A stretch of DNA of 51,132 bases from Polyangium jinanense (lineage in GTDB: Bacteria; Myxococcota; Polyangia; Polyangiales; Polyangiaceae): assembly GCF_028435365.1 (NCBI RefSeq), contig NZ_JAGTJJ010000072.1, positions 1 through 51,132 of the forward strand, given 5' to 3'. Positions 25,665 to 33,119 of the stretch are shown piece by piece; the first letter of the stretch is position 1, and each line of letters opens with the position of its first letter. Made by a program: the position numbers and the translations under genes. The notes beneath the pieces are model-generated. The model saw nothing but the letters and a program-made list of their open reading frames with translations. It was not told the origin of the DNA and did no database searches.

Positions 25665-26251
25665 CGAGGCGAGGCCGGGAGCGCTCGCTCGATCGCGCGT
25701 TCCATTTCGGCGAACGCCTCGGCGTCGAGCGTGAGCTTGCCGCGACGACGGTGAAGGATGCGGCCGTCGGGGCCGAGGACGAGGAAGGCCGGGATATCGA
25801 CGACCCCGGCCGTCTTCGCCCATTCGCCGCGTGTGTCGAGGTAGGTGGGATACACCATCTTCTCCTCGCGCGCGGCATCCTCGGCGGCCTTGCGCTCGGC
25901 CTCCGCGTCGTCCGGGTCGAAGTTCGATACGCCGATGACCCGCAGACCGCGGGCCCCGAAGCGTTCGTGCAGCGCGAGGATCGCGGGCACGGACGCTCGG
26001 CAAGCGCTTCAGGTCGGGTGCCAGGCCTCGACGAGCACGACCTTGCCGCGGGCCTCGGCGAGCGGCGCGGGCGCGCCGTTGATCCACGAAGAAGCTTTTG
26101 CGTTCGGGAAATCGGCGAGCGGGGCCACCCCGTCGCTTGCCGAGGCGTCCGGGCTTGCGCTCGATGGGTTTTTCTTGTCGCAGCCGAGCGCACAAAGCGC
26201 GAGCGTGACGAGCGCGAGACGGGCGGGATGTAGAGCCTTTCTGCGGCGCAT
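25661..26251 (-). CDS. TlpA-like thioredoxin-fold lipoprotein, candidate selenoprotein (UxxC)
   Basis: Read through a single in-frame TGA (26009-26011), this is a 196-codon lipoprotein. The signal peptide has Cys at 24 (CALGC), followed by an Ser/Ala/Asp linker and a thioredoxin-like fold with GKVVLVEAWHPT, then TGA at codon 81, then S82-A83-C84-R85. In TlpA/ResA relatives the same place reads W-x-x-x-C-x-x-C-R, so the TGA replaces exactly the nucleophilic Cys. Downstream, VPAILALHERFGARGLRVIGVS and VVDIPAFLVLGPDGRI keep the fold, with the cis-Pro. A selenocysteine is the simplest reading; a nonsense mutation is the alternative. It would act as a periplasmic thiol oxidoreductase. Sec machinery is not in the window. 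Confidence 0.7.
25971..26008 (-). promoter_or_regulatory. Candidate bacterial SECIS hairpin
   Basis: Directly 3' of the in-frame TGA, the coding-strand RNA can fold with AGCG pairing to CGCU and CGAG pairing to CUCG, plus an inner CG/CG pair. The apical loop UCCGUGCC has GU at bases 19-20 after the UGA. Bacterial SECIS elements are loosely conserved stem-loops in this position with G/U in the loop. The fold has a bulge and was drawn by eye. Confidence 0.4.
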
Positions 26252-26326
26252 TCTGCCAGTGTAGCGCAAGACGAGCGGCCCGCCGTGCTCGGCGCGTGAT
26301 AGCGTCGTAGACGGAGGACTTCGGAC

Positions 26327-28435
26327 ATGAGACGTCGCTCGCTTGGATTGGGTTGGCTTGTGATGTTCGCGGCGATCACCGCGTATGCTTGCGGAGGCGG
26401 GGAGAATTCGTCGGGCGCGGGCGGCGGCGGCACGGGCGCCGCGGGGCCCGGGGGGTCGGGCGGGGGCGCGCCTGATGCCGGGGAAGACGGCCTGTTCGTC
26501 GATCACGGCCCGGTCGTCTCGCTCGCCGTGGATCCGCCTTCGATCACGATCGTCGTGCAGAATGGCGTCGTCACGCCCGTCGACTTCCAGGCCATTGCCA
26601 CGTTCCAGGACCAGACGACCGCCGTCGTGTCGGCCGACTGGACCTTCGATCGACCGGATGTCGCGCTCGTTGGCCTCGGCACGGGCAAGCTCTCGCCGAC
26701 GGGCACGGTGGGTGGCATGGGCAAGGTCACGGCGAGCTCGAATGGGCTCACGGCCTCGGCGGACGTCACGGTCAAGCTCGCGTTCGTGGACAACGCGGGC
26801 GGGCTCACGCCTGAGGAGCAGGCGGCCTTCGACGCGCCGGATCCGGGCCCCTCGGGCGCGATCGTGTATCCCTACGACAAGACCGTCTTCGCGCGTGGCA
26901 TTCTCGCCCCCGAGATCATGTGGAATGGCGGCGCGCCCGGCGACGCGTGGCTCGTGCACCTCCAGCAATCGTACGTCGACGCGAAGTTTTACGTGAAGGC
27001 CGATCCGCCCTCGGCCTTCCTCATGGCCGAGGATTTCTGGGGCAAGCTCGCGGCCTCGAATGCGGGCGAGCCCGTGCAGGTCTCCGTCTCGCGCCTCTCG
27101 GGCGGCAAGGCGTATTCCCCGACCAGCCAGACGTGGTCGATCGCGCAAGGCAGCCTGCGCGGATCCATTTATTACTGGGCCGTCAACACGGGCCAGCTCA
27201 TGAAGATCGCGCCGGGATCGGCAAATCCGTCGGTCGTCTTCGATTCGGGCTCGTACGATCAGCTCGGCACGCCGCCGCCGCCCGAGTACGATCAGTACCA
27301 GCCTCCCTGGTCGCAGGGCGTGAACAACAAGCGTTGCGTCGCTTGCCACGTGGTCAGCAAGGACGGCAGCCGCCTCGCCGCCGTCTTCGAGCGCAAGGGT
27401 CAGGCGCCGAGCCCCTGGGGCACGATCGACCTCACGCTGCCGGATCCGCAGGTCATCCAGGTCTCGTCGTACCAATCGCAGACGCTTTTCGTCGCGCTCA
27501 CGCCGGACGGCAAGGTCGCCGTGCAGAACGACGTCGACCTCCGCATGCGCATGAAGGACGCCACCACGGGCGCGGCCATCACGAGCGAGCTCGACGCGAT
27601 CGCCGACAAGACCGCGGACCCGGCTTTCTCGCCGGACGGCAAGCTGCTCGCTTTCTCCAGCAACGTCACGGGCAGCTACCCCGTCGAGTTCTCGCGCGCC
27701 GACCTCGACGTCTTCGATTTCGACGCCGCCACGAACGCGCTCGCGAACCGCCGCCAGATCGTCGCCGCCGGCAACCTCGCCATCGCGTTCCCGAGCTTCT
27801 CGCCCGACTCGCAATGGATCCTCTACCAGAAGGGCGATTTCAGCCGCGCCAAGTACGGCGCGAACCAGGTCGGCCTGAACGACCTCTACATGGCGGACGT
27901 CGCCAAGGCCGTCGGCGAGCTCCCGCTCGACGCGGCGAACGGCGTCGGTTACCTCGACGACAAGAACCGCCGCATCAATTACCAGCCGACGGTCAACCCC
28001 ATCGCGGTCGGCGGCTACATGTGGGTCGTCTTCGTCAGCCCGCGCGATTACGGCAATCGTATGGTCTCGGCCTCGAACCCGACCTACGAGAATCGCAAGC
28101 AGCTCTGGGTCGCGGCGATCGACGTGAACCCCGCGCCCGGCAAGGACCCGAGCCACCCGGCGTTCCTGCTCCGCGGCCAGGACCTCTCGACCATCAACAT
28201 GAGCGGCTACTGGTCGCTCGAAGCCTGCAAAGGCGAGGGCAACTCCTGCGCGCAGGGCTTCGAGTGCTGCACGGGCTTCTGCCAGCCCGACGCCGGCGGC
28301 AACTACGCCTGCGTCCCGCCCCCCGCGGGCAAGTGCTCCGAGATCGGCGAGAAATGTACGACCGGCGCCGATTGCTGCGGCAACCCGCAGAACCAGTGCA
28401 TCGGCGGGTTCTGCGCGCAATCGCAGCCGAAGTGA
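26327..28435 (+). CDS. Lipoprotein with c-type heme motif and beta-propeller-like repeats
   Basis: This is a 702-aa exported protein. The signal peptide has Cys at about 22 (AYAC) and a Gly-rich linker. An Ig-like (Big) region (about 60-165, VVSLAVDPPSITIVVQNG) comes first, then a beta domain, and a single heme c attachment motif C337-V-A-C-H341 in NNKRCVACHVVSKDGSRLA. TolB/WD40-like strands follow (DPAFSPDGKLLAFSSN, AFPSFSPDSQWILYQKGD). The C terminus (about 635-702) is a Cys-rich knot with SCAQGFECCTGFC and CTTGADCCG. One heme plus a propeller suggests a redox or binding role at the cell surface; the partner is unknown. Confidence 0.7.
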   Translation: MRRRSLGLGWLVMFAAITAYACGGGENSSGAGGGGTGAAGPGGSGGGAPDAGEDGLFVDHGPVVSLAVDPPSITIVVQNGVVTPVDFQAIATFQDQTTAVVSADWTFDRPDVALVGLGTGKLSPTGTVGGMGKVTASSNGLTASADVTVKLAFVDNAGGLTPEEQAAFDAPDPGPSGAIVYPYDKTVFARGILAPEIMWNGGAPGDAWLVHLQQSYVDAKFYVKADPPSAFLMAEDFWGKLAASNAGEPVQVSVSRLSGGKAYSPTSQTWSIAQGSLRGSIYYWAVNTGQLMKIAPGSANPSVVFDSGSYDQLGTPPPPEYDQYQPPWSQGVNNKRCVACHVVSKDGSRLAAVFERKGQAPSPWGTIDLTLPDPQVIQVSSYQSQTLFVALTPDGKVAVQNDVDLRMRMKDATTGAAITSELDAIADKTADPAFSPDGKLLAFSSNVTGSYPVEFSRADLDVFDFDAATNALANRRQIVAAGNLAIAFPSFSPDSQWILYQKGDFSRAKYGANQVGLNDLYMADVAKAVGELPLDAANGVGYLDDKNRRINYQPTVNPIAVGGYMWVVFVSPRDYGNRMVSASNPTYENRKQLWVAAIDVNPAPGKDPSHPAFLLRGQDLSTINMSGYWSLEACKGEGNSCAQGFECCTGFCQPDAGGNYACVPPPAGKCSEIGEKCTTGADCCGNPQNQCIGGFCAQSQPK

Positions 28436-28483
28436 GGCCGAGCCCGGGGGGCCGCGTCGCCCCCCTCGCCCTCCGCGCTCCGT

Positions 28484-28666
28484 CTAGCGGTTCGCCGACG
28501 CGCGGATCAGCCCTCGGATGAACTGGATCCCGCCGAAGATGATCGCGCCCCACGCCATGACGTAGCGCCCGCCACCGTTCGCTGCGCTCGCGTACGTGGC
28601 GGCTGTCACGACGATACCGCCCACACACCAGAGCCCCCCGACCACCATGTCACGCTTGCCATCCAT
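28484..28666 (-). CDS. Small two-TM membrane protein
   Basis: This 60-aa protein has two hydrophobic helices (about 8-28 and 35-54) joined by a short Ala/Asn/Gly turn, with a basic C terminus (RGLIRASANR). Too small and featureless for a family call. The start ATG at 28666 removes an Arg-rich extension present in the longer frame. It is separated from the neighbouring minus-strand lipoprotein gene by about 75 bases. Confidence 0.5.
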   Translation of the reverse strand: MDGKRDMVVGGLWCVGGIVVTAATYASAANGGGRYVMAWGAIIFGGIQFIRGLIRASANR

Positions 28667-28743
28667 CGAAACTCGTCTCCCGCGCGATGCGCCCAGCACG
28701 CATCATCGCCGCGGTGTGGCAGGAGACGCAAGCTCGGATTGCG

Positions 28744-29943
28744 TCAGGGCTTGCAACCGAGGCGCAGACTCCGGTTCACCTCATCGGCGCGGATCGCGTT
28801 GTTGCCGCTGCGGGTCGCGATCTCGATGGCGCGCGCCTGGATCGCGCATTTCTCGGCCTTGTAGCGGTCGATCATCACGTGAAGGACCTCGGTCGCCTCG
28901 AGCGGTCGTCCCTCGTCTTCGAGGATCTGCGCGAGCCGGTTCAGCTCCTGCTTGATGACGTCCTCGTTGCTCTCGGCGAGCCGCACGAAGAAGGCCGCGG
29001 CGTCTTTCGCGCTGAGCGGCTTGCGCGTCGCGGCGAGCTTGGGCGCGTCGCGGTAGATCTCGTCCACGGTGCCGGCGGGCCCGTGGATGCGGGCGGCGCT
29101 GGCGGCGCCTTCGAGCGCCTTCCACGACTCGTCGAGGCGGCTCAGCTTGTGGAGCGAGAGCGCGAGCCGGTAGCCCGCGACGCTCGTGCGTTCGCTCGGC
29201 GTGTACTCGACGATGCGGGCGTAGAGCTTGTAGGCGTTCTCGTAGTCCTCTGCGTTGAAGAAGAACTCGGCGAAGTTCCAGTACGCCTCGGGCACGAGGG
29301 GGCTCTTCGGGTGCTTCTCGATGAGCTCGAAGTAGACGGGCCGCGCCGCGGAGACCTGGCCGTACGCCACGTAGAGCCCGCCGAGCCGGAAGAGGACCTT
29401 GTCCATGTCCTTGTAGTCCGGATGATCGGCGATGAGCTTCTTGTGCGCCTTGATCGCCTCGGCCGCGTACATGTCGGCCTTCTGGATGAGCTTCTGCGCG
29501 TCGGGCTTGAGGCGCTTGACGGCGGCGGCATTGCGCGCGGGGAGCACGGGGCCCGCCTTCGCGGGGGCATCGCTCACCTCGCCTTCGGCCGCCTTCGGTT
29601 CGGCCGGCGGGGGCAGGGACGAGACGTTCGGATCGGCGGCGAGGGCGCGGTCGCGGTTGTTCTTGGACAGCTCCGCTAGCAGCTCGCCGAGGCGATCGAG
29701 GGCCTTGGGCCGACCCGGATCGGACTTGTCGATCGCGGCGAGGAGCTGGTTCAGCTGTGTGATCTCGCCGAGCAGCGCGGCGTCGGGCCCTGCGTCGGCC
29801 TGGGGCTGGGGTTTGCCCGAGGAGCCCTCGGACGAAGGATCTTTCGGTTCTGGCGTCTCTCCGCCGCCGCAACCGGCGAGGGCGAGGGAGAGGCCGAGGC
29901 CGAACGGGAAGAGGAGCGAGGCAACCGTGCGCATTGCGAGCAT
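28744..29943 (-). CDS. TPR-like lipoprotein
   Basis: This is a 399-aa protein with signal peptide and lipobox LALAGC (Cys about 25) followed by a Pro/Glu/Ser linker. Helical repeat pairs of TPR type run from about 155 to 300 (KVLFRLGGLYVAYGQVSAARPVYFELIEKHPKSPLVPEAYWNFAEFFFNAEDYENAYKLYARIVEYTP). The pattern resembles YbgF/BamD-like envelope TPR proteins. The C terminus has two further helices and ends in LRLGCKP. The start may be the second ATG (29934). Divergent partner and function unknown. Confidence 0.75.
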   Translation of the reverse strand: MLAMRTVASLLFPFGLGLSLALAGCGGGETPEPKDPSSEGSSGKPQPQADAGPDAALLGEITQLNQLLAAIDKSDPGRPKALDRLGELLAELSKNNRDRALAADPNVSSLPPPAEPKAAEGEVSDAPAKAGPVLPARNAAAVKRLKPDAQKLIQKADMYAAEAIKAHKKLIADHPDYKDMDKVLFRLGGLYVAYGQVSAARPVYFELIEKHPKSPLVPEAYWNFAEFFFNAEDYENAYKLYARIVEYTPSERTSVAGYRLALSLHKLSRLDESWKALEGAASAARIHGPAGTVDEIYRDAPKLAATRKPLSAKDAAAFFVRLAESNEDVIKQELNRLAQILEDEGRPLEATEVLHVMIDRYKAEKCAIQARAIEIATRSGNNAIRADEVNRSLRLGCKP

Positions 29944-29993
29944 GCTAGGCGATCTTTACCGCTCTGCGTCGGTCGCTAGCAAGATCGTGTCGC

Positions 29994-31430
29994 TCACCCC
30001 TCCTGCTTCGAGGCGAGGAGGCGCGCGAGCCGCTCGGGCTCGACGCGTACCACGAGAATCTTCTCCCGATCGAACGTCACCGCGCCCGGTGCACTTTTCC
30101 TGGGCTTTCGGACATGACGGCGCTCGACGTAGCTCACCTCGCAAGCGTTCTCGCCGCGGGCGTCGCTGAAATGAGCGGCGAGGGTCCCGGCGTCGACGAG
30201 CAGCTCCGCGGGACAATTCTGCCCCTTGTCGAGGGGCACGATGACGTGGGCGCCGTGGATGTTCTTCGCATGCAGCCAGAGATCGTGCGGACGCGCATGC
30301 CGCGTGATGAGCTCGTCGTTGTCCTTGCCTCCGCGCCCGACGAGGATGGTTCGTCCGAGCGCATCCCGAAACGTGTGGTACGGCCTGCGCTCCTTGTCCT
30401 GCTGCCGCGAGGCTTTTCCGCGGGAAGCGGCCTCGATCTCGGAGGCGGAGACGCCGGCGCGCTTGGCCTGCTCGGCGAGCGCGTCGAGGGCGGCGGGATC
30501 GGCCGGGGCCACGGTGATCGCGTCGACGAGCGGAAAGACCGTCTCCCACGCGCGCTCGGTCTCGGCGAGCCGCTTCTCCATGACGGCGGCGCCGCGCTGA
30601 AGGCGCCTTGCTTTTTGGAAGAAGGTCTCGGCCTGCGCCTTCGCGGGTTTGTCGGGCGCGAGCGTGACCTCGATCGTCCCGCCTTCTTCCCAGTCGTCGA
30701 GCGTGGCGCGCGTCGCGCCCTTGGGGACCTTGTTCCCCTGCGCGACGAGCAGCCGGCCGATCTTCTGGAGCCGCGGCGCATCCTGCAGCCTCGCGAGATC
30801 CTGCCGCACGGCCTCGGCGCGCCGTTCGAGGGCCTTGAGCTTGGCTTTGGCCGCACGAAGCAGGCCCGTGCGAAGGAGGTCGAGGGCGCGCGCATCGGAG
30901 GCCTCGACCATGGTGAGGCCGTGGCGTTCGAGGTCCTCGGTGGAGCTGATCCATCGGGAAGGATCGACGCCGTCGCGCGGGGGAGCGCCCTCGGGATCGA
31001 GCGGCCAGACGACGGTGGCACCGGAGGGAGACGAGACGGACGCCTGGCCACGTCGTCCGACGCGAAGGGAGAGGCGGGCGCCGGGGAGGGCGTCGTCGGG
31101 GGGATCGAAGGTGAGGTGGAGGGCGCCGTCCTGGAGGAGGATCGAGCGAACGCGGTGATCGACGAGGTGTGCGCGCATGGCCGCGACGAGGGGATGCGCG
31201 GAGGTGGCGCGCGCCCGCGGGAGGCGCGGGACGAAGCCGAGTCCGGTGACGTGCGGGCCGAGGCCGGCGGCGAGGAGGAGCCTGCGACCGATGTAGAAGG
31301 GGAGGACGAGGAGGCCGGTCTCCGGGCAGAGGTGGGCTGCTTCGAGGCGGGCGTGGAGGAGGGGGGAGAGGGGGGCGGGAGCCGAGGAGGGATCGGGCGG
31401 GGGCGCAGGAGGCGGCGCGGTGGTGGTCAT
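29994..31430 (-). CDS. RqcH-like NFACT protein
   Basis: This is a 478-aa protein, shorter than usual RqcH (about 560). The N-terminal NFACT-N region covers about 20-180, a coiled-coil HhH-like middle about 190-330, and an NFACT-R (DUF814) domain about 345-450 with YHTFRDALGRTILVGRGGKDNDELITRHA and DLWLHAKNIHGAHVIVP, which is well conserved. NFACT proteins bind stalled 60S/50S-tRNA complexes and RqcH adds alanine tails. The Asp-Arg pair expected in the N-terminal domain is not visible (the strand reads LLQDGALHLTF), so tailing activity is doubtful. Its 5' end is partly duplicated near 32740-32793. Confidence 0.8.
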   Translation of the reverse strand: MTTTAPPPAPPPDPSSAPAPLSPLLHARLEAAHLCPETGLLVLPFYIGRRLLLAAGLGPHVTGLGFVPRLPRARATSAHPLVAAMRAHLVDHRVRSILLQDGALHLTFDPPDDALPGARLSLRVGRRGQASVSSPSGATVVWPLDPEGAPPRDGVDPSRWISSTEDLERHGLTMVEASDARALDLLRTGLLRAAKAKLKALERRAEAVRQDLARLQDAPRLQKIGRLLVAQGNKVPKGATRATLDDWEEGGTIEVTLAPDKPAKAQAETFFQKARRLQRGAAVMEKRLAETERAWETVFPLVDAITVAPADPAALDALAEQAKRAGVSASEIEAASRGKASRQQDKERRPYHTFRDALGRTILVGRGGKDNDELITRHARPHDLWLHAKNIHGAHVIVPLDKGQNCPAELLVDAGTLAAHFSDARGENACEVSYVERRHVRKPRKSAPGAVTFDREKILVVRVEPERLARLLASKQEG

Positions 31431-31471
31431 CGGGGAGCGGCGTAGGAGAGGGTAGATTGTCGGAGAAATGC

Positions 31472-31530
31472 GGCCCTATGGCGGAATGGTAGGCGTGGCG
31501 GATTTGAATTGCCCACGTAAGATGATTTTT
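31472..31530 (+). pseudogene. tRNA-Leu 5' half remnant
   Basis: GGCCCTATGGCGGAATGGTAGGCG closely matches the first 24 bases of the intact tRNA-Leu at 32896 (GGCCTCATGGCGGAATGGTAGACG), and GGATTTGAATTGCC resembles the anticodon arm. After that, T arm and acceptor 3' strand are missing. The flank GGTAGATTG upstream is shared by both copies. It is a truncated tRNA left at one edge of an inserted or duplicated segment. Confidence 0.65.
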
Positions 31531-31634
31531 TCTACCACCCTGAACGAGCTCTGCTTCCGCCTCTCCAAGGTGTCCACGGATCCGGGAGAGGATCAGCAGA
31601 CGAGGACCCCCTGTAGATTGTATGCTTGCCTGAC

Positions 31635-32627
31635 ATGGCCCAACGGAAGCAACAGCGCTACGACCTACCACCCTACACCGAAGGATGGTTTCAGATGGGC
31701 TGGAGCGACGATCTCGCGATCGGTCAGCTCCGCCAGCTCCGTCACTTCGGCCGCACCTATGTCATGTTCCGCGGCGACGACGGACGCGTCGGAATCCTCG
31801 ACGACGTCTGCCCGCACCTCGGAGCCCACCTGTCCGAGGGCGGCTGCGTGCGCGGCAACTCGGTGCGCTGCCCCTACCATCATTGGGCTTTCGACGCCGG
31901 CGGTCGCTGCACCGACATCCCGTACGCGACCAAGATCCCGGTCAAGGCCCGGATCGCCGCGCACTCCGTCGTCGAGCGTTACGGCATGATCTTCATGTAC
32001 CGCAACAAGGCAGGCACCGCGCCGGCCCGCGACCTGCCGACGATGGACGACTTCGACGAATCCTCGTACATGCGGCCGGCGAAGTACGAGTTCGAGGTCG
32101 AGATCCACGGTCAGGACATCATGGAGAACTCGGTTGACAGCCCGCACTTCTCCGCGGTGCACGGCCACGACATGCCGGTCAACACCTTCCGCGAGGAGGG
32201 CCATGAGCTGCGGGTCACCCAGTTGACCTCGGTGCGACGCTTCGGCACCACCCTGCGCGCTCGCCTCGAGTTCCACCTGATCGAGCCCGGCTTTCATTAC
32301 GTGCATTTTCCGGAGATGCCGGGCCCGGCCGCGCATGTCTTCTCCTCGATCGTCCCCGTCGACGAGCGGCGGGTCCGCCACCGGCTCTCGTTGCGGATCA
32401 AGCGCTCGCCGATCCCGGGCTTCTCGCTCGTCGCCCGCCAGTTCCTGCTGTGGCAGATGATGAAGACCTACCGCGAGGACATGCGGATATGGCAGAGCAA
32501 GGAGTACCTGCCGCACCCCGTCCTGTGCGAGGGCGACGGATCGATCATGAAGTTGCGCGCCTGGTACCGCCAGTTCTTCGACCCCGACGAGCCGTCCGTC
32601 CGCCGCCTCGACGTAGTGCCTAGCTGA
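31635..32627 (+). CDS. Rieske non-heme iron oxygenase, KshA/cholesterol-desaturase-like
   Basis: This is a 330-aa oxygenase subunit. The Rieske [2Fe-2S] site is C59-P-H61 ... C79-P-Y-H82. The mononuclear iron site is in ENSVDSPHFSAVHGHD, with D168, H171 and H176 as likely bridge and ligands. Length and arrangement match the KshA (3-ketosteroid 9-alpha-hydroxylase) and Neverland/DAF-36 (cholesterol 7-desaturase) group, so a sterol or steroid substrate is plausible; some myxobacteria make sterols. No reductase gene is adjacent. ATG 31635 is chosen over TTG 31626. The gene lies between a tRNA-Leu remnant and the intact tRNA-Leu, suggesting horizontal arrival. Confidence 0.85.
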   Translation: MAQRKQQRYDLPPYTEGWFQMGWSDDLAIGQLRQLRHFGRTYVMFRGDDGRVGILDDVCPHLGAHLSEGGCVRGNSVRCPYHHWAFDAGGRCTDIPYATKIPVKARIAAHSVVERYGMIFMYRNKAGTAPARDLPTMDDFDESSYMRPAKYEFEVEIHGQDIMENSVDSPHFSAVHGHDMPVNTFREEGHELRVTQLTSVRRFGTTLRARLEFHLIEPGFHYVHFPEMPGPAAHVFSSIVPVDERRVRHRLSLRIKRSPIPGFSLVARQFLLWQMMKTYREDMRIWQSKEYLPHPVLCEGDGSIMKLRAWYRQFFDPDEPSVRRLDVVPS

Positions 32628-32645
32628 GGGGTTGGGTCCCTCATC

Positions 32646-32750
32646 GCTGAAAGTTCGCCGCTCGTCACGCTCACCGGCACCACGGGGATCGGCAAGACCG
32701 CGCTCGCGGCGCGCCTCGTTGCCAGGTTCGAGGAGCCCTTCCATGACGAG
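32646..32750 (+). pseudogene. P-loop ATPase fragment
   Basis: A 35-codon stretch reads ...SSPLVTLTGTTGIGKTALAARLVARFEEPFHDE. This is a Walker A strand-loop-helix (GTTGIGKT) of an AAA/STAND-type ATPase, such as the ATPases of AfsR/LuxR-type regulators. There is no start, and the frame dissolves into G-rich sequence. A remnant of a larger gene carried with the Rieske segment. Confidence 0.6.
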
Positions 32751-32793
32751 CGAGGAGGGGGGAGAGGGAAGAGGGGGCGGGGAGGGTGGTCAT
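32740..32793 (-). pseudogene. Duplicated 5' end of rqcH-like gene
   Basis: On the minus strand an ATG at 32793 opens MTTLPAPSSLSPLL, matching MTTTAPP...APLSPLLHARL at the start of the NFACT gene (31430). The purine-rich upstream sequence and the GGTAGATTG flank before the tRNA are shared too. The copy is cut off after about 18 codons where it meets the P-loop ATPase fragment. Confidence 0.6.
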
Positions 32794-32895
32794 GACCGGG
32801 GGAGAAGGTGTATACAGGCAGGTCGAGGCGGACGGGAGCCGAGGCGGGAGCGGTAGGGAGGAAGGACGAGGAGGCAGCAGAGGTACGGTAGATTG

Positions 32896-32978
32896 GGCCT
32901 CATGGCGGAATGGTAGACGCCGGGGATTTAAAATCCTCTGCCCGAAAGGGCGTCCCGGTTCGAGTCCGGGTGAGGCTA
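32896..32978 (+). tRNA. tRNA-Leu (TAA)
   Basis: An 83-base class II tRNA. Acceptor GGCCTCA pairs with TGAGGCT (first pair G-U); a D arm GCGGAATGGTAGACGC follows. The anticodon stem GGGGA/TCCTC holds loop TTTAAAA, giving anticodon TAA. The long variable arm is TGCCCGAAAGGGCGT, and the T arm is CCCGGTTCGAGTCCGGG. Discriminator A73; CCA not encoded. A GGTAGATTG motif precedes it. Confidence 0.95.
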
Positions 32979-33050
32979 CTGCGAGGGGAAGCGGGGGAGG
33001 CAAGGTCGGCGGCGACGGCCCCGGGAGCGGGCCGAGCAAGACGGCATGTT

Positions 33051-33096
33051 TCCTCCGAGGCGGGAGGATCGCACGGTCGCAGGGGCTCGCGCGAGC
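33051..33096. repeat. 46-bp direct repeat, copy 1
   Basis: Begins TCCTCCGAGGCGGGAGGATC and ends GCTCGCGCGAGC. It matches 34177-34221 with a single one-base indel in a G run. The repeat itself contains two short palindromes (CCTCCGAGGCGGGAGG and CTCGCGCGAG). The two copies bracket two minus-strand genes. Confidence 0.85.
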
Positions 33097-33119
33097 GATC
33101 TGACGGCGAGCATGCAACG

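Noticed and set aside
26012..28420. Reading the minus-strand frame upstream of 26251 as one 803-aa protein
   Set aside because: The part beyond 26251 is antisense to the heme/propeller lipoprotein gene and has no domain; only the segment from ATG 26251 reads as a signal peptide and thioredoxin fold.
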